Positions 11,081 through 22,300 of a DNA stretch of 64,000 nt are shown here, one piece after another; positions within the stretch are counted from its first letter, which is position 1, and every line of letters begins with the position of its first letter. The stretch is taken from assembly GCA_030685235.1 (NCBI GenBank), contig MU839124.1, positions 1 through 64,000 of the forward strand. The letters run 5' to 3'. The position numbers and the translations under genes are program-made. Origin of the DNA: Copromyces sp. CBS 386.78. Its lineage: Eukaryota; Ascomycota; Sordariomycetes; Sordariales; Sordariaceae. The notes beneath the pieces are model-generated. The model searched no databases, was not told where the DNA came from, and was given only the letters and a program-made list of their open reading frames with translations.

Positions 11081-13281
11081 TCATGCAAACTTCTTCAGAT
11101 CCTCCTTTTCCACCGTGCTGACAAAGGCATGGGTGAGGAAGTGCGTCCAGATCTTGTTCTGCTTCTTCTTGTGCTTCTTTCCACCCTTCTTCTTCTGGTC
11201 GTGCTTCTTGAGGGTTTCCGTCTCCAACTCCTCTTCGTCACAATCATCGTCCGACTCTTCACCGTCACTCAGGTCATCATAATCTTCTTCCTCATCTTCC
11301 TCTTCCACAACCTCAAAAAGATCATCATCGTCCTCATCCTCTTCGGCCTCAGACTCGTACATTACATCCACACCCTTAGCGTTACCCTTCTTAGGCTGCT
11401 TACTTATCCTGTACGCAAGCTCAACATAGCTATTGACCGTGAGATCACCCAGCTTGTAAATTTTGTCGTCAAAGGTGCTGTACTCCACCTCGAAGTTAAA
11501 CTGGCGCGGGTCGGGCTCTGGGTGAGTGGGCTTCTTGTTACCGTGCCTTCCCTTTCGCCAGCGGAGAAGCCAGTCCACCCATGTCTCCTCCTCTTCATCA
11601 CCACTCGACAGCGCAGACAAGTCCTCGGTAGTGATATTGTTGATATGCGTGAGGTTAGCATAGTACTGAGTGTAGCCGGTCAGCGTAAGGGGCTGTGGGG
11701 AGTAGGCCGGCCCTGGCGGTGAGCTCTTCGCAGGGGGGTGGGGAATGAGGAAGTCGGGCTCTTTGGGCTTGGAGTCACCGCCCTTGTGCTTCTTCCCCTT
11801 TTTCTTCTGGGCGTCGATCTCGTTGTCTTCTTCTGCTTCGGTGTGGGCAAGGTGTCGTTGCTTGAGGTCGAGGTGCTTTTGCCTGTCGTTTTGCTCAAAC
11901 TCGATTGGCAACGCGTTCTTGGCGGCGTCCCTCCAAAGGGGCGTGTTTTCCAATCCCGAAGTGTTGTACTCGACAATGCGCAGGGCAGGATAGTAGGTGG
12001 GAACGATGCTGGGGCTGACGAGCGAGAGTGAGTAGCGTTCTCCCCACAAATCCGTCTTTTTCTTCTTGCCCTTCCTTCCCTTCTTGCCTTCCTTCACCTT
12101 GCCGGGGTTCTTGGAGTCGATGGGCGGCCGTTCAAGTTTAGCCCAATCATGTCGTAGTTCTTGAAGGTAGTCGGCTGCGGCCACGACCGTGAGCTCATCG
12201 TCCATAGCCTCCCGAGTATTGATGCTATCATCGGCCAAACCAGCAAGTAGGCCAACATTGATGTCATGCTCATCGTGGATGACGAAGTGGTCGATGTTCA
12301 TGTGACCATACAAGCCACTGACAATCACATCCCGATACTGACGGAGCCAGAGACTGTACTTTTGCCAGCAGTTCTCATCCCACAGCTTCTTGCTTTCCGT
12401 CCGCGCAGGAGGGACGTGGCCCGTAAGGATGGCCTTCATGCCACGCTCCCGCATGATCTGAAGCTGGATGCGCAGCCACTCCATTTGCTTGTATCCAGGC
12501 TCACTGGGGCTGGCGCAACCGTCGGTCCCGGCATTGCGATCGAAGAAGTACAGGGTATTCAGACTGAAGACGGCGAGTCTGTTCGGGATGACCTCGACGT
12601 AGAACCACCCTCCAAACTGGAAGCTGTGGCGCTGTGCCTCCGGGATAAAGCGATACCACAAATGCGCGTAGTGCTGCAGCCACGGGTTCGGCCCCGGGAG
12701 CAGAATGTTGTGCGGCAAGATGTCATTGTTTCCCAGCGTCGGTACAATGGGTATTTCGAGGGTTTGGCCCGTCGAGTCCGAGAAGAGATGGGTGATCTTG
12801 TCGGCGATCCAGCGGTTGGTACCCAAAACTTGGTCGGCACTGCGGGGGATCTCCTCGTCGCTGTCGTGGCGGGCCGTATCACCGGTCCAGATGACAAAGT
12901 CGATATCGTCTTTGATGTTGGCGGCTATCCAGTCGAAGGTCGCGTTTATGAGGGCGAAGGGCGCGTCGCAGTCGGAGACCTCGGCGCCGTAGACGCCCGC
13001 AGGCCCTTTGCCGCGGTGGCAGGCATCGGTTTCGTCTGTTGAAGAGTGCGGCTTGTAGAATTGGTCGGGGTGCAGATCTGGTACGACGAAGCGATTAGCT
13101 CTGGGTCAATTGGGTTTTCGCAATCGTCGCGTCTATACTCACCAGTGATGTGTAGAAATTTGCCGTGTAACTTTCGCGGGGCAGCAGAGTTTGCAATGGG
13201 TTGTGCGACTGTTGCTGTTTGAAGGTCGGTTGCAATCGGGATCAGGCAGGCCAGCCCCAAAATGCACCGGCTGAGTGACAT
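11081..13281 (-). CDS. ppn1: Endopolyphosphatase (Ppn1 family metallophosphoesterase)
   Basis: Two exons on the minus strand, 13281-13143 and 13077-11081, with a 65 bp intron (donor GTGAGT), give about 711 residues. The product begins with a hydrophobic signal peptide or anchor (MSLSRCILGLACLIPIAT). The calcineurin-like phosphoesterase metal motifs are visible in order: DLHPDQFY at residue 47, restored exactly at the splice junction; GDTARHD near residue 112; LGNND; TGHVPPA; and GHMNIDHF. This pattern is that of Ppn1, which cleaves long-chain polyphosphate in the vacuole after delivery as a membrane-anchored precursor. The C-terminal part is highly charged, with Lys-rich and Asp/Glu-rich tracts and the ending KKEDLKKFA. 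The plus strand also has a long open frame here (12266-13042), an antisense shadow. Confidence 0.9.
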
Positions 13282-15393
13282 TGGGTGGCTGCCTTTTTGG
13301 AGACTCTGTAGTCAGGTCGTACAGAGGAATAAAGTTGAAAGAAGGTTGGGAAAGGCAAAAGGGTCTCAACAAGGCTTTTACATAGTCGGTGGCGTGTTTT
13401 GGGGAAATTCTTGGAAAGTCGACCGGAGCAAGATTTAGTCAAACAAAGGACCAAGACTTTTTGGAGATCGGTGACAAGCGTGGAAGCGTCTATTTGACCT
13501 TGGTCCTTGGCACCTTGGACCCTGAATAGTGTGGACCGTGGGCATCACTGACCGCAGTGGCCAAGTGATGGGGGCTGGAACCTGACCTCGATTGAATGGA
13601 TGGGCAGCGGTCAGGCGCACACTTGTTGCAGACATCTCTTGGTCGTTTGCTATTGGATCGTCCTCAATGCGGTCGTCATCTAAACATCCGCCTGAGATGC
13701 TTTCCTAGACATCAAACTTCAGCTTGTTTTCGATATGGATCCGCGCCAACAACACTTGACCCTTTCCCCAAAATTCAAACTCGGAAGAAACCAGGTAGAT
13801 GTTACGAGTACTTGAGATGAAACCCACCACCATCGTAAGATGGGCTTGCAATGGGAACCAATATCTCTTCGGGATCATCCCCACGTGTAGCCTAAAGAGG
13901 GATGCGCACTGATGCGTAAAGATGCACCCTCGACACATGAGCGTGCCGTCATACACCATGTAGAACATGCTTCACTGCCGTCAAAGGCGGCATGCTTCAC
14001 TTCAGATGAAACTTTGAGAGGCTGCCACTCCGAGTCGTGTGCACTGGTAACTCCGAAGGAAGAGGGGAACAGTCAGGCGCCGGTTTGTACATATAAAGTG
14101 TGCATCGGAATACGGGATTCAACGTTCCCGTGAGCAAGCCGAGGAGAGTCATTGACTTCTTGATATTCGAAATGGATCATGATGCTCTCCACTGTGTTCG
14201 CCTGGCCCCACTGCAGCTTCTCAACTTTCAGCCCACAGCATTGCCGCTAGCTCACTGCAACGTCCACGCAGCGCGCGGGGCAAGCACAGTACAACCCGTT
14301 CTTTCCCATCACCAGGCACTGTGTGATTTCGGCGCCCATATCTTGAAAATTTCGCGTCGCTGTTTTCTTGCTTTTCCTTTCTTTTTTCTTCTCCATACAT
14401 ATAATCATTTTAACGCAACCGGCGCCGCCTCCAAGGACTTTTATTTCCCCGTGTCCAGCGAGTGCTCATAAATGCTAGTTGCTAGAGTAACGCCGAACAG
14501 TTTGAGGGAATCCGGAGCAAAATGCTATGACGTTTTCCCATGAAATCCCGGTTACATGCCTACAATCATCCACTTGATTATTATTATGTGTCCATGGGTC
14601 TCAAGCATGTGATATTGCTCGAGATATCGCGCGCAAAGAACCGCTGAGTACTGTCGCAACAAGCCGACCTCATGTGCCTTCCCTCATCGTGACCAAGCCT
14701 GACCACTCAGCATCAAACTGTCAGTGTATGGCAAGGTCGCATTCCAGCCAGCCAGCGTACGGGATTCCGTGCTTGCGCGTGAACAACCGACCAGGCAGCT
14801 GAGCTTCGGCTTCCCCGGTGCGAAGTCCCCGAGCCATTGTCGTCCGCTTCGTTTGCGGTCGGCGCTCCCGAGCCGCGACGGTTCTCCTCCGACATGCGCT
14901 CGAAATGCGTACCGTTAGTCAGTCCTCGAGCTGAGCGCACGACCCTGTGACATTCAGACAGCCAACTTCGATTCTTCGTTATTTCCACTTCCCAGATTGT
15001 TTCTCGACACTACCTAGCATCGGAGGAGTGATCCGACTCGATGCTTCGCACACCTATTTCATGGTTACGGCTTGACACCACGCAGATCATCTGTCTGGTC
15101 TGGAATTGCAGATTGCCGAAAGGGCCCAGTGGCAGCGTATGAGTGATCACCCATCCCTCACCAGCGTGCACTTGTCAGAGGAGAGCTCTTCGTTTCCTAT
15201 TACAGCTCTCAGCGCCTATAAATACGGTGGTTTCTAATAGGAACTGTGCCACATGCCCCTGACAGCCGCCCGCCCCCACCAAGTACATATGCTTACCTTG
15301 GCAAAAATAAAGTGCACGTAACGAGCTGGTTTCTTGTAAAGAGTGCATCGCCGTTAGTACTCTAGCGTGTACAGTGCGCTGGTTACCTCTATT

Positions 15394-15496
15394 GAGAAAA
15401 AGGTCATTAAAAAACACTTGGTCATTGAAAAAAACTTTATCATTAAAAACTTAGTCGTTAAAAACTTGGTCAATCAAAAAAAACTTGGTCATTTTG
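15394..15496. repeat. Imperfect AT-rich tandem repeat
   Basis: About six or seven degenerate copies of a 14-18 base unit resembling AAAAACTTGGTCATT lie head to tail. Copies differ by A-run length and C/T or G/A changes (TTGGTC, TTAGTC, TTTATC). Confidence 0.7.
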
Positions 15497-15836
15497 AAAT
15501 TTTTGGTTATGGCTCAAAACCTTAACCTAACGATAACCGTAAATGAAGGCAATGAATAATAGTATATACAATTAAAAATTTTATTTCGTTATAAAGTCTG
15601 GCAAAATGTGTGTGGGCCTCTGTTAGCGCTGGCTGCAGCTGAATAGAGCCGGCAAATCTGGGTCGGGGGGCCATGTGGCACAGATCATATTACAAGCCAC
15701 CGTAATAAAAGGGACAAGAGTAGATACCACGAGGTTCGGAACTCCTTCCTCTTTCCTATATTGCCTGATATCCCTTAAAAAAAAAAAAAAACCAAAAAAA
15801 AAAAAAAAAAAAAAAATCGAACCTACGAGCTCGTAT

Positions 15837-15894
15837 CCAAGAGAGATCTCAACCAGGGTCGATAGTTCAGAACTCGGTATCCCATCTCTCTTGG
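15837..15894. repeat. Inverted repeat CCAAGAGAGAT / ATCTCTCTTGG
   Basis: Perfect 11 bp arms at 15837-15847 and 15884-15894 separated by 36 bases, directly after an A-tract. It could form a hairpin or be a remnant of a small element. No function is shown. Confidence 0.6.
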
Positions 15895-16027
15895 ACGAGT
15901 TTCGGATATTCTCAAGACCATGAGCATTTGGAAAAGGCTCTGTGTCTGAACAAGCAATCAATCAGGACATCAGTGACGGCCGACGAACAACTTGGTGCTT
16001 GAGTGTCCTTCAAGTTACCTACCTTAC

Positions 16028-16076
16028 TTGTCAGGTCTTCCAAATCGACCGTCTGACTAGTCTGAAGACCTGACAA
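16028..16076. repeat. Inverted repeat TTGTCAGGTCTTC / GAAGACCTGACAA
   Basis: Perfect 13 bp arms at 16028-16040 and 16064-16076 with a 23-base spacer. It may be a protein-binding palindrome or the end of a decayed element. Confidence 0.65.
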
Positions 16077-17011
16077 ATAGGACACAGGTCTTGGGGATGG
16101 AAGTTTCCTTGACCAACGAACCAACCTAGCCATTCAGCCCTTGAACTCATCTTCGTATGTTACGTACCGGATCTCCTATTGCCGACTTTCCTTGCCCTAT
16201 TACATACATTCTTCCGAACTTCTGGCAACCTCAAATTCTTCAACAATTTGGAGGCATGCCATAGTAATCCCTTCTGATAGACAAAGAAAACGTCAGACGA
16301 ACATGCCCGATAGGCAGCGCGCGATGTCATCCAACCCAGCTCTCAACTCGAAAGAAACCGGGAACAATCCCCCTTTCACAGTTTGCACTGATTTCCTCTC
16401 TTGTCTTGTATGTCAAACTCGCTCCAGCAAACAAACCACGTATCTCCGACCTTGGCACCGAAAGGCTTAGCGGGCGTCTATTGATCTCTTCTGCCCCCAT
16501 CCCCCTCTTGTCCCCTCCCAAAATAGGGAAGGTGAGCATACGACATCGGCATCCGATATCCGAGTTGGCAGAAATTACATGCAGTTGATGCTACCTGGCC
16601 GAACACTTGAGGATGGCAAAAGTGCAGCAAATAGAGAGCTTACAATAGTTGGTTGGATCGCTTAACTAGAAATCAAAAAGGAGAGAAAGGTTACGTTTTC
16701 AGAAATATTATAAAAAGGGTAGTTCGGATGGGTAGTAGAAGTTACCAGGTGTCCCTCCATTTGATTATTTTTCTTTCGTATACATACCACGCAGAATGCG
16801 AGGCTTCAACTCTTCCACTCAGCTCGCTTCTCATAGTTGTCATTTATAAAATGGTTATTATCCTTACAGTCCAAGAAAATCAGTCGACCATCGTCATTAC
16901 ACACACGCCGACAATTTCAGTCGTTACAAACCTTTAGCCAACTATCACACAATCATCATCTAAAGTCCAAATATAGTGAAAACCTTCCACCTCTTCCCCT
17001 ACCTCCCCTAG

Positions 17012-18845
17012 GAACTCCGCGCCCAAATCTGGGAACTCACCATAACCCCACGCACAGTGGAACTCCAGATCCTCGACAACGAGCCTCAGGACAATCTTCA
17101 ACCCTTCTCCTCCTCTTATTTTACTTCAGCTCCCCATCGACGACCTCCTCGCCTCTTCTCCCCTACCCCTGTCCCGACGGCTTTACATACCTGCCACGAA
17201 GCGCGCAAGCACCTCACCGAACTTGGTGCTTGCCATCAAGCTTACGAGCGAGCTTTTGAGGATTTACCTCGCTCCGTGTCCAAACCCGATTGTAATAGAA
17301 ATACCATCACCGACTCGAACTCCAACGCCAACCCCAGAGCTGCTTACGTCGAGGACGGTGACAACGATAGTGCCGACGAACAGCCGCCACAACTACCCCT
17401 AAGACCAGGGCAACCACCACGACTACCCCCAAGACCCAGACAACAGCCCTCACGACTACCACCCAGACCCAAACAGCCACGTCGCTACGTTTACTTCAAT
17501 TTCTCCTTGGACACGCTCCTCCTCCGTGACGGAACCCCCCTGGATATCTCTGTACAACCACCAGGCCAATCCCAGATCCCGCACTCCCAGTCACTCTCAC
17601 AGCCACCGTCATCCACCTACAACACCATAATCAAGCGTCTCATAATAGAAAGAAACACCGACATGGCCCGTTGGTACTTCCAATCCCCGGAGCCTTCCGT
17701 CCTCAAATCCTCCTTCTCTCCTTACCTCGAAGAGCTAGTGATAATCAGCGACGATACGAGAGATTGGTGGTTTGAGGAGGCCGAGGCCGACGGTATTTTT
17801 GGCAGCGGCTCATCACCTGATCCTGCTCCTGATGATGGGAGCGCAGATGCAAGCTCAGCAAGACCAAAACTCACCGTCACGAGGTATCCAACCCTATTAG
17901 ATTACCAACTCTCTGAAGCCTGGCGACCACTAAAGACGCAAATGGAGGTTGCACTAGAAGCCCAAAAGCGGAGGCAGAGGCAGAGGTGGAAAGATTGCGA
18001 GCGCAAGAAGAAGAGGAAATAAACAAAGGGGAGGAGTTAGTCAAAAGAATGGAGGAGGAAACAATAAGACAAGTTGAAGAAACAAGACGGAGGTTAGAGG
18101 AGAGTATGAGTGCTGATTTGATGAGTATGCAAGCTACTTTTGGATCTGGATCGTCCATGTCGGGGTTAGGAGGCCTAGCAGGATTACTGAACACCATGGG
18201 CATCCCCGGTGTAGACATCAGGGCAGCGACAAGGGCCATGGAAGGGCAGGTGGAGGCCATGAAGACGGCTTTAGGAACACCAGGGGACATCAGAGCCAGG
18301 ATCAGGGCGGATATAGAAGCCAATACGCGGCCGAGTGCTGGAAGTCAAGGGCTGAGAGAGTTTGGGATTGATGTTGAGGCCCCGGTGAGAGCATGGAAGA
18401 GACGCAGAGAAGGAGGGAGGCTGATGCGAGGGTGGAAGAGGAGGCTGCGAGATGGAGGGAAACGCAGGCTAGAATGACGGCAATGGGAGGAGTGAGTGGT
18501 CTAGGAGGGATCGCGGCCATGGGAACGCAGAATGAGCCGGCGATGGCAGCGAGCAGATTCGATATGAGTGCAACGATAAGGGAGATGGAAATGAATACAA
18601 CGATGGGCGGAGCAATGGGATTGCAAAGTGGTCTAGCGATGGGAGGAATACAATTCGACTTGGAGGCCATGATGAGGCAGGGAGGGGCTACCACTAACCG
18701 AACAATGGGAAGGAGCACATCGTCGGCGCTCGAAATGATGCAAATAGAGGCATCGAGAAGAGCAGCCGAGGCGGAAGCTGCGATGAGGGCGATGTCGGGA
18801 GTGCAAAATAGCAACCCATGGGGACAACAGCAGTGGCGGTTTTGA
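17012..18845 (+). pseudogene. Frameshifted coiled-coil protein gene of unknown function
   Basis: Three overlapping open segments in successive frames appear to be one gene: about 17012-17967, 17968-18383 and 18384-18845. The first encodes a Pro-rich region (repeats such as LPPRPRQQPSRLPPRPK), a FNFSLDTLLLRDGTPLDIS segment, and a region leading to VALEAQK. The second encodes the coiled coil ERLRAQEEEEINKGEE and Gly/Met-rich repeats. The third encodes another coiled coil (METQRRREADARVEEEAARW-like) and similar Gly/Met-rich repeats ending NPWGQQQWRF. Each switch falls at a homopolymer (A4 at 17964-17967, C4 at 18380-18383), and one missing base at each would join the frames. No in-frame ATG precedes the first segment; a good acceptor (pyrimidines then CTAG at 17011) suggests an unidentified 5' exon. 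It is either a decaying gene or contains two sequencing errors. The family is unknown. Confidence 0.55.
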
Positions 18846-19312
18846 CAGTACACACGAGACATTCTAATCTCGAATGCTCGATGTGTGTCGGTTCATGTAG
18901 ATAATACCGCACACCCAAGGCCGCTTGCTCTCATGATTTCCGCACGCAAAGCCCCCCAAGTAGCGCCCCTTACGACACCCTCAACTCACTCAACGTGCAT
19001 GCTCCTAGACTCTCAGTCCAAAACCGACAAAGTGACAGTTCCCCTAAGCTCAAGAATGTGCGTGTGTGCACAGTAGTCGCATGCATACCGCCGCCATTCC
19101 ATTTTAAACCAGGAGTAGAAACTCAAACAAAGAAAAGGAGAAGGCCCAAGTACCTGAGCCATCATATATGAGTCGTAATAAATCATAAGAGGGGGGCAGT
19201 ATGAAGAAGAAAGAAGCCGTTAAATCATTATTCACTTAAATCATCAACCGCATATCAAAGTCCGTACATCCACATCGTGAATCTTCTCTCAGTTTCTTCG
19301 TCTTCTTCGCAC
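18846..19312. other. Convergent intergenic region
   Basis: About 0.47 kb between the 3' ends of the frameshifted coiled-coil gene and the zinc-finger regulator. Nothing beyond likely 3' untranslated sequence is seen. Confidence 0.55.
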
Positions 19313-22300
19313 CTAGTCCGTATCCATCTTATCTGTTGGCGCTGGTGAGCCTAGTGTCACCTCTGGACTGCGACGTAACCTCATCACTTCCGCGTAGCTC
19401 ACGGCAGCGGATGGTGTCCCACTTGACTGCGGCTCCTTGAATGGGCTGTCGCGAGCCCCGTCCATTTCCATGTCTATCCTTTCTTCCGGAGCCTTCGTAT
19501 GGACAATAGGGGTCTCAGATGCTCGCTCCGGCTCAGGTGCCGGTCCAGGTAGATATGACGGAGGAGGGGGGAGATATGTCTCGGTCGATGGCTGCGGAAG
19601 AGACGGTTGAGTTTCAGGTCCAGCGCTTCCTTGCTCAGCCCCGCTTCTGCCGATACTGGCAAGCATTGCTTCGTTCTCCAACACGGAGTCAGCAACTAGC
19701 TTGAGATTCTGTGCGTCCCTGGCGCTGAGGCCTTGCTGTTTCATAGGCTCTGGCTCTGGATCATCCCTTTGGAATGTTTGGATAGGCGGGGGCGGCGGCG
19801 GCAACGCGTGGGTGGACTCTCGGCGCCGGTGCATCTCAAACCCATTATCCAGGTCCTTGCCCTTGTCAGTGCTTGCGGTTGTTGGCGTCTTTGTGGCCAA
19901 AGAGTCCTTCCTGGTGGTGGCGCTGCTGCTGCCCGCCGTCTTTGGAGTCGAGGGGACGATAACATTCAAGACGCAGTCATCCAAATGCTCGTAGAACTCC
20001 TGCGCAGTAGCAAACTGGCTTTGGCAGATGCTACATCTGGCGCCTACACCACCGGACCGTCCCCCGGTGGTCAATATCAACTTCCTGCTATTTGGCGGTG
20101 TCTGTTCAACGTTGTGTACGGCGGTCAAGTGGCGTTTGAACACATCGGCCCGGTTGAAAGCCTTCTCATATGCTGTCCCGGCCCCGGGACAGAAGGGACA
20201 TACCATTGTGCCCTTGTAATGCGTCAGCGCATGTCTGTTTTTGTCGTACTTTCTGGCAAAACCCTTGATGTGGTATTCGCAAGACTCTATGGGGCACTTC
20301 TCGGGTCTTTCTTCCATGTGTGTGAGCATATGTGCCGTGAGATCCTTAAACACTCGGCCGCATTCAGGAATAGGACAACGGTTGCGAGCAGATGAGGTCG
20401 AGCTGGGCGTATGTGGTGACTCATCGGCTTTCAGCCCCGGGTTTGGGGCAAGGAAAACTCCCTGACCGCCTTGCATTATGAGTTGGGGCGGCCCAGCAGC
20501 ACCAAGTCTGTCGAGAGAGGGCATCAGCAGCGGTGGACCATGGTGTGGTTGTGGTGGTGGAGGTGGTGGAGGAGCTGGGGCAAGACGCGGTGCCTCCAGG
20601 ACTGGAGCGTGTTGCTCAGTCGGTGACATAAAGTCATGCATCGACTTGAAGTCTTGTGTCTCATCCTCTCCACTTGAGGCGTCATCCTGATCCTGGATAT
20701 CAATGGATTGCCGAACCTCACGCATCCAGTCCTTGAGAATCGCCATGGGCGGCCAGTCTCCGCTTGCTTTGCCCCCACGGTGAGGATTGAAATGCGCTCT
20801 CCTCAGATGTGCAGCGGCATTATAGTAGGCTCCATATCGTTTTTGTGTTACGCACGCCTTGCACTTCGCCAGTGGAACGACGGGTAACGGGGAGCCTGGC
20901 TCATGAGGTTCCGTGCATACCCATCTCTTAACCAAGGCAGCGTGTTTAGCATCATTGTGCCTCCGAAGTTCATGTTCGCCTCTGAAGCCCTCTGGATGTT
21001 CGTTGCACTTCGTACAGTACACTCTTCGCAGCGGTGGCCGCTGGTATGAGGATCTGATTCTTGAAGCAGCAATGGGTGACGTTGGGCCACGACCACCTGG
21101 CCTCACATATGTTGGGCTTTCGGCAACAGTATGCCGCCTTCCCGCCTCTATCAGTTGAGGAGACGTCGGGATCCGATCTGCTTCTCCTTTGAAAATATTG
21201 TAGGAAAAAGGCTCCTTCTCTGGTTGGCTTGATGTCATGGAATGCCATGGATTGGCAATGGATCGCGTATCTGGCAGTGGCTTTCTTGCATCTTCCCCCG
21301 ACCTTGTGATGGGAGGCAGAAGGAAGGACCCAGGCTTCGCTGGTGACCTCTGCTTCAGGAACCCGTTGAAGTAGGGACCTTCTATCTCTCCGCTACCAAG
21401 ATACATCAAAAAGTCCTTGGTGGTTGAGATGCCTCGTTCAGTCCACGTGCCCCTTTCCAAGACAGTGGCTGCGGAAGCCAAAAGGTCGCGGTCGCCATGA
21501 CTCATCTCGATATCGGATCCGTCAAGCAGCATGGGTGCGGACCAAGCAAATACGCTCACCAGCGCTTTGTATACGGCATGCATGGCAGGAACGCCTTGCT
21601 GTGATGGAGAAGTTATCCGCGATTGCGCCATTCGGTCCACCAACAAAGTCCTCACTACACTGAATATGCACAGTGAATAGAAGGTAGCGAGCCAGCTCCG
21701 AGGGTCCGGTAGTGTAGGCCGCATCGTCTGGGCTTCGAACGCCTGGAGAAACTGTGTCATGCAGTTGTACAGCACACGGAAGCGGCCGCACGTGTCCACA
21801 TCGTCGAAGAGTATATGACTTCCGGGGCTTGTCGACTCTCCATGGATCGCGGGTTCCGGCTGCTGAAAGTCGTAGAAAAGCGTTTCGCGAAGCAAAAGCT
21901 TAGCTCGATATAGGACAGGATAGGCCGTCGCTTCCTGCATTCGTCCGTCAGAAATCGACCCGCTCAAGTGCAATAGCCTCCAAAAGTTGTACATGGTTCC
22001 ATTCAGGTTCCAACTGGAGGCAAGGACCTTTAAAATAGGGGGTGACCGTTCAACAGGTTCTTGTGAAAACGAAGCGATGGTTGGATTGGCGAGCGGCAGA
22101 TTCGAGAGGTCGTCTGTCCACCAAAATCGATCGTTAAAATCCAGATGAGCCATTACCATGTTGGCAACATCATGGCCAACGGCATAACTTCTGTCCAAGA
22201 ATTCGTTCATGCTGCGGCGAACAGCAAGAGGAGATGTCATGGGTGTCTGCATCTGTCTGGGTGACAGATAGGCTGTGATGTTGATTAGCATATGTGGTAT

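Larger units (their letters stand above)
13282..17011. other. Long intergenic region with inverted and tandem repeats
   Basis: About 3.7 kb without a supportable gene, starting at the promoter of the endopolyphosphatase gene. Short frames are present but have no family character or splice logic. It contains an AT-rich tandem array (15394-15496), an A-tract interrupted by CC (15777-15816) and two inverted repeats near 15.85 and 16.05 kb. Confidence 0.55.

Noticed and set aside
12266..13042. 258-codon plus-strand frame
   Set aside because: Antisense to the endopolyphosphatase catalytic domain.
13912..14471. Overlapping plus-strand frames of 70-123 codons
   Set aside because: No domain, Kozak-like start or introns; sequence looks like noncoding spacer.
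15623..15961. Frames encoding Lys or Phe runs on both strands
   Set aside because: They are produced by the A-tract at 15777-15816 and have no protein-like sequence elsewhere.
17057..18022. Treating 17057-18022 alone as a complete gene
   Set aside because: It has no ATG, begins at a GTG, and its coiled-coil region continues in the next frame, so a broken larger gene is a better reading.
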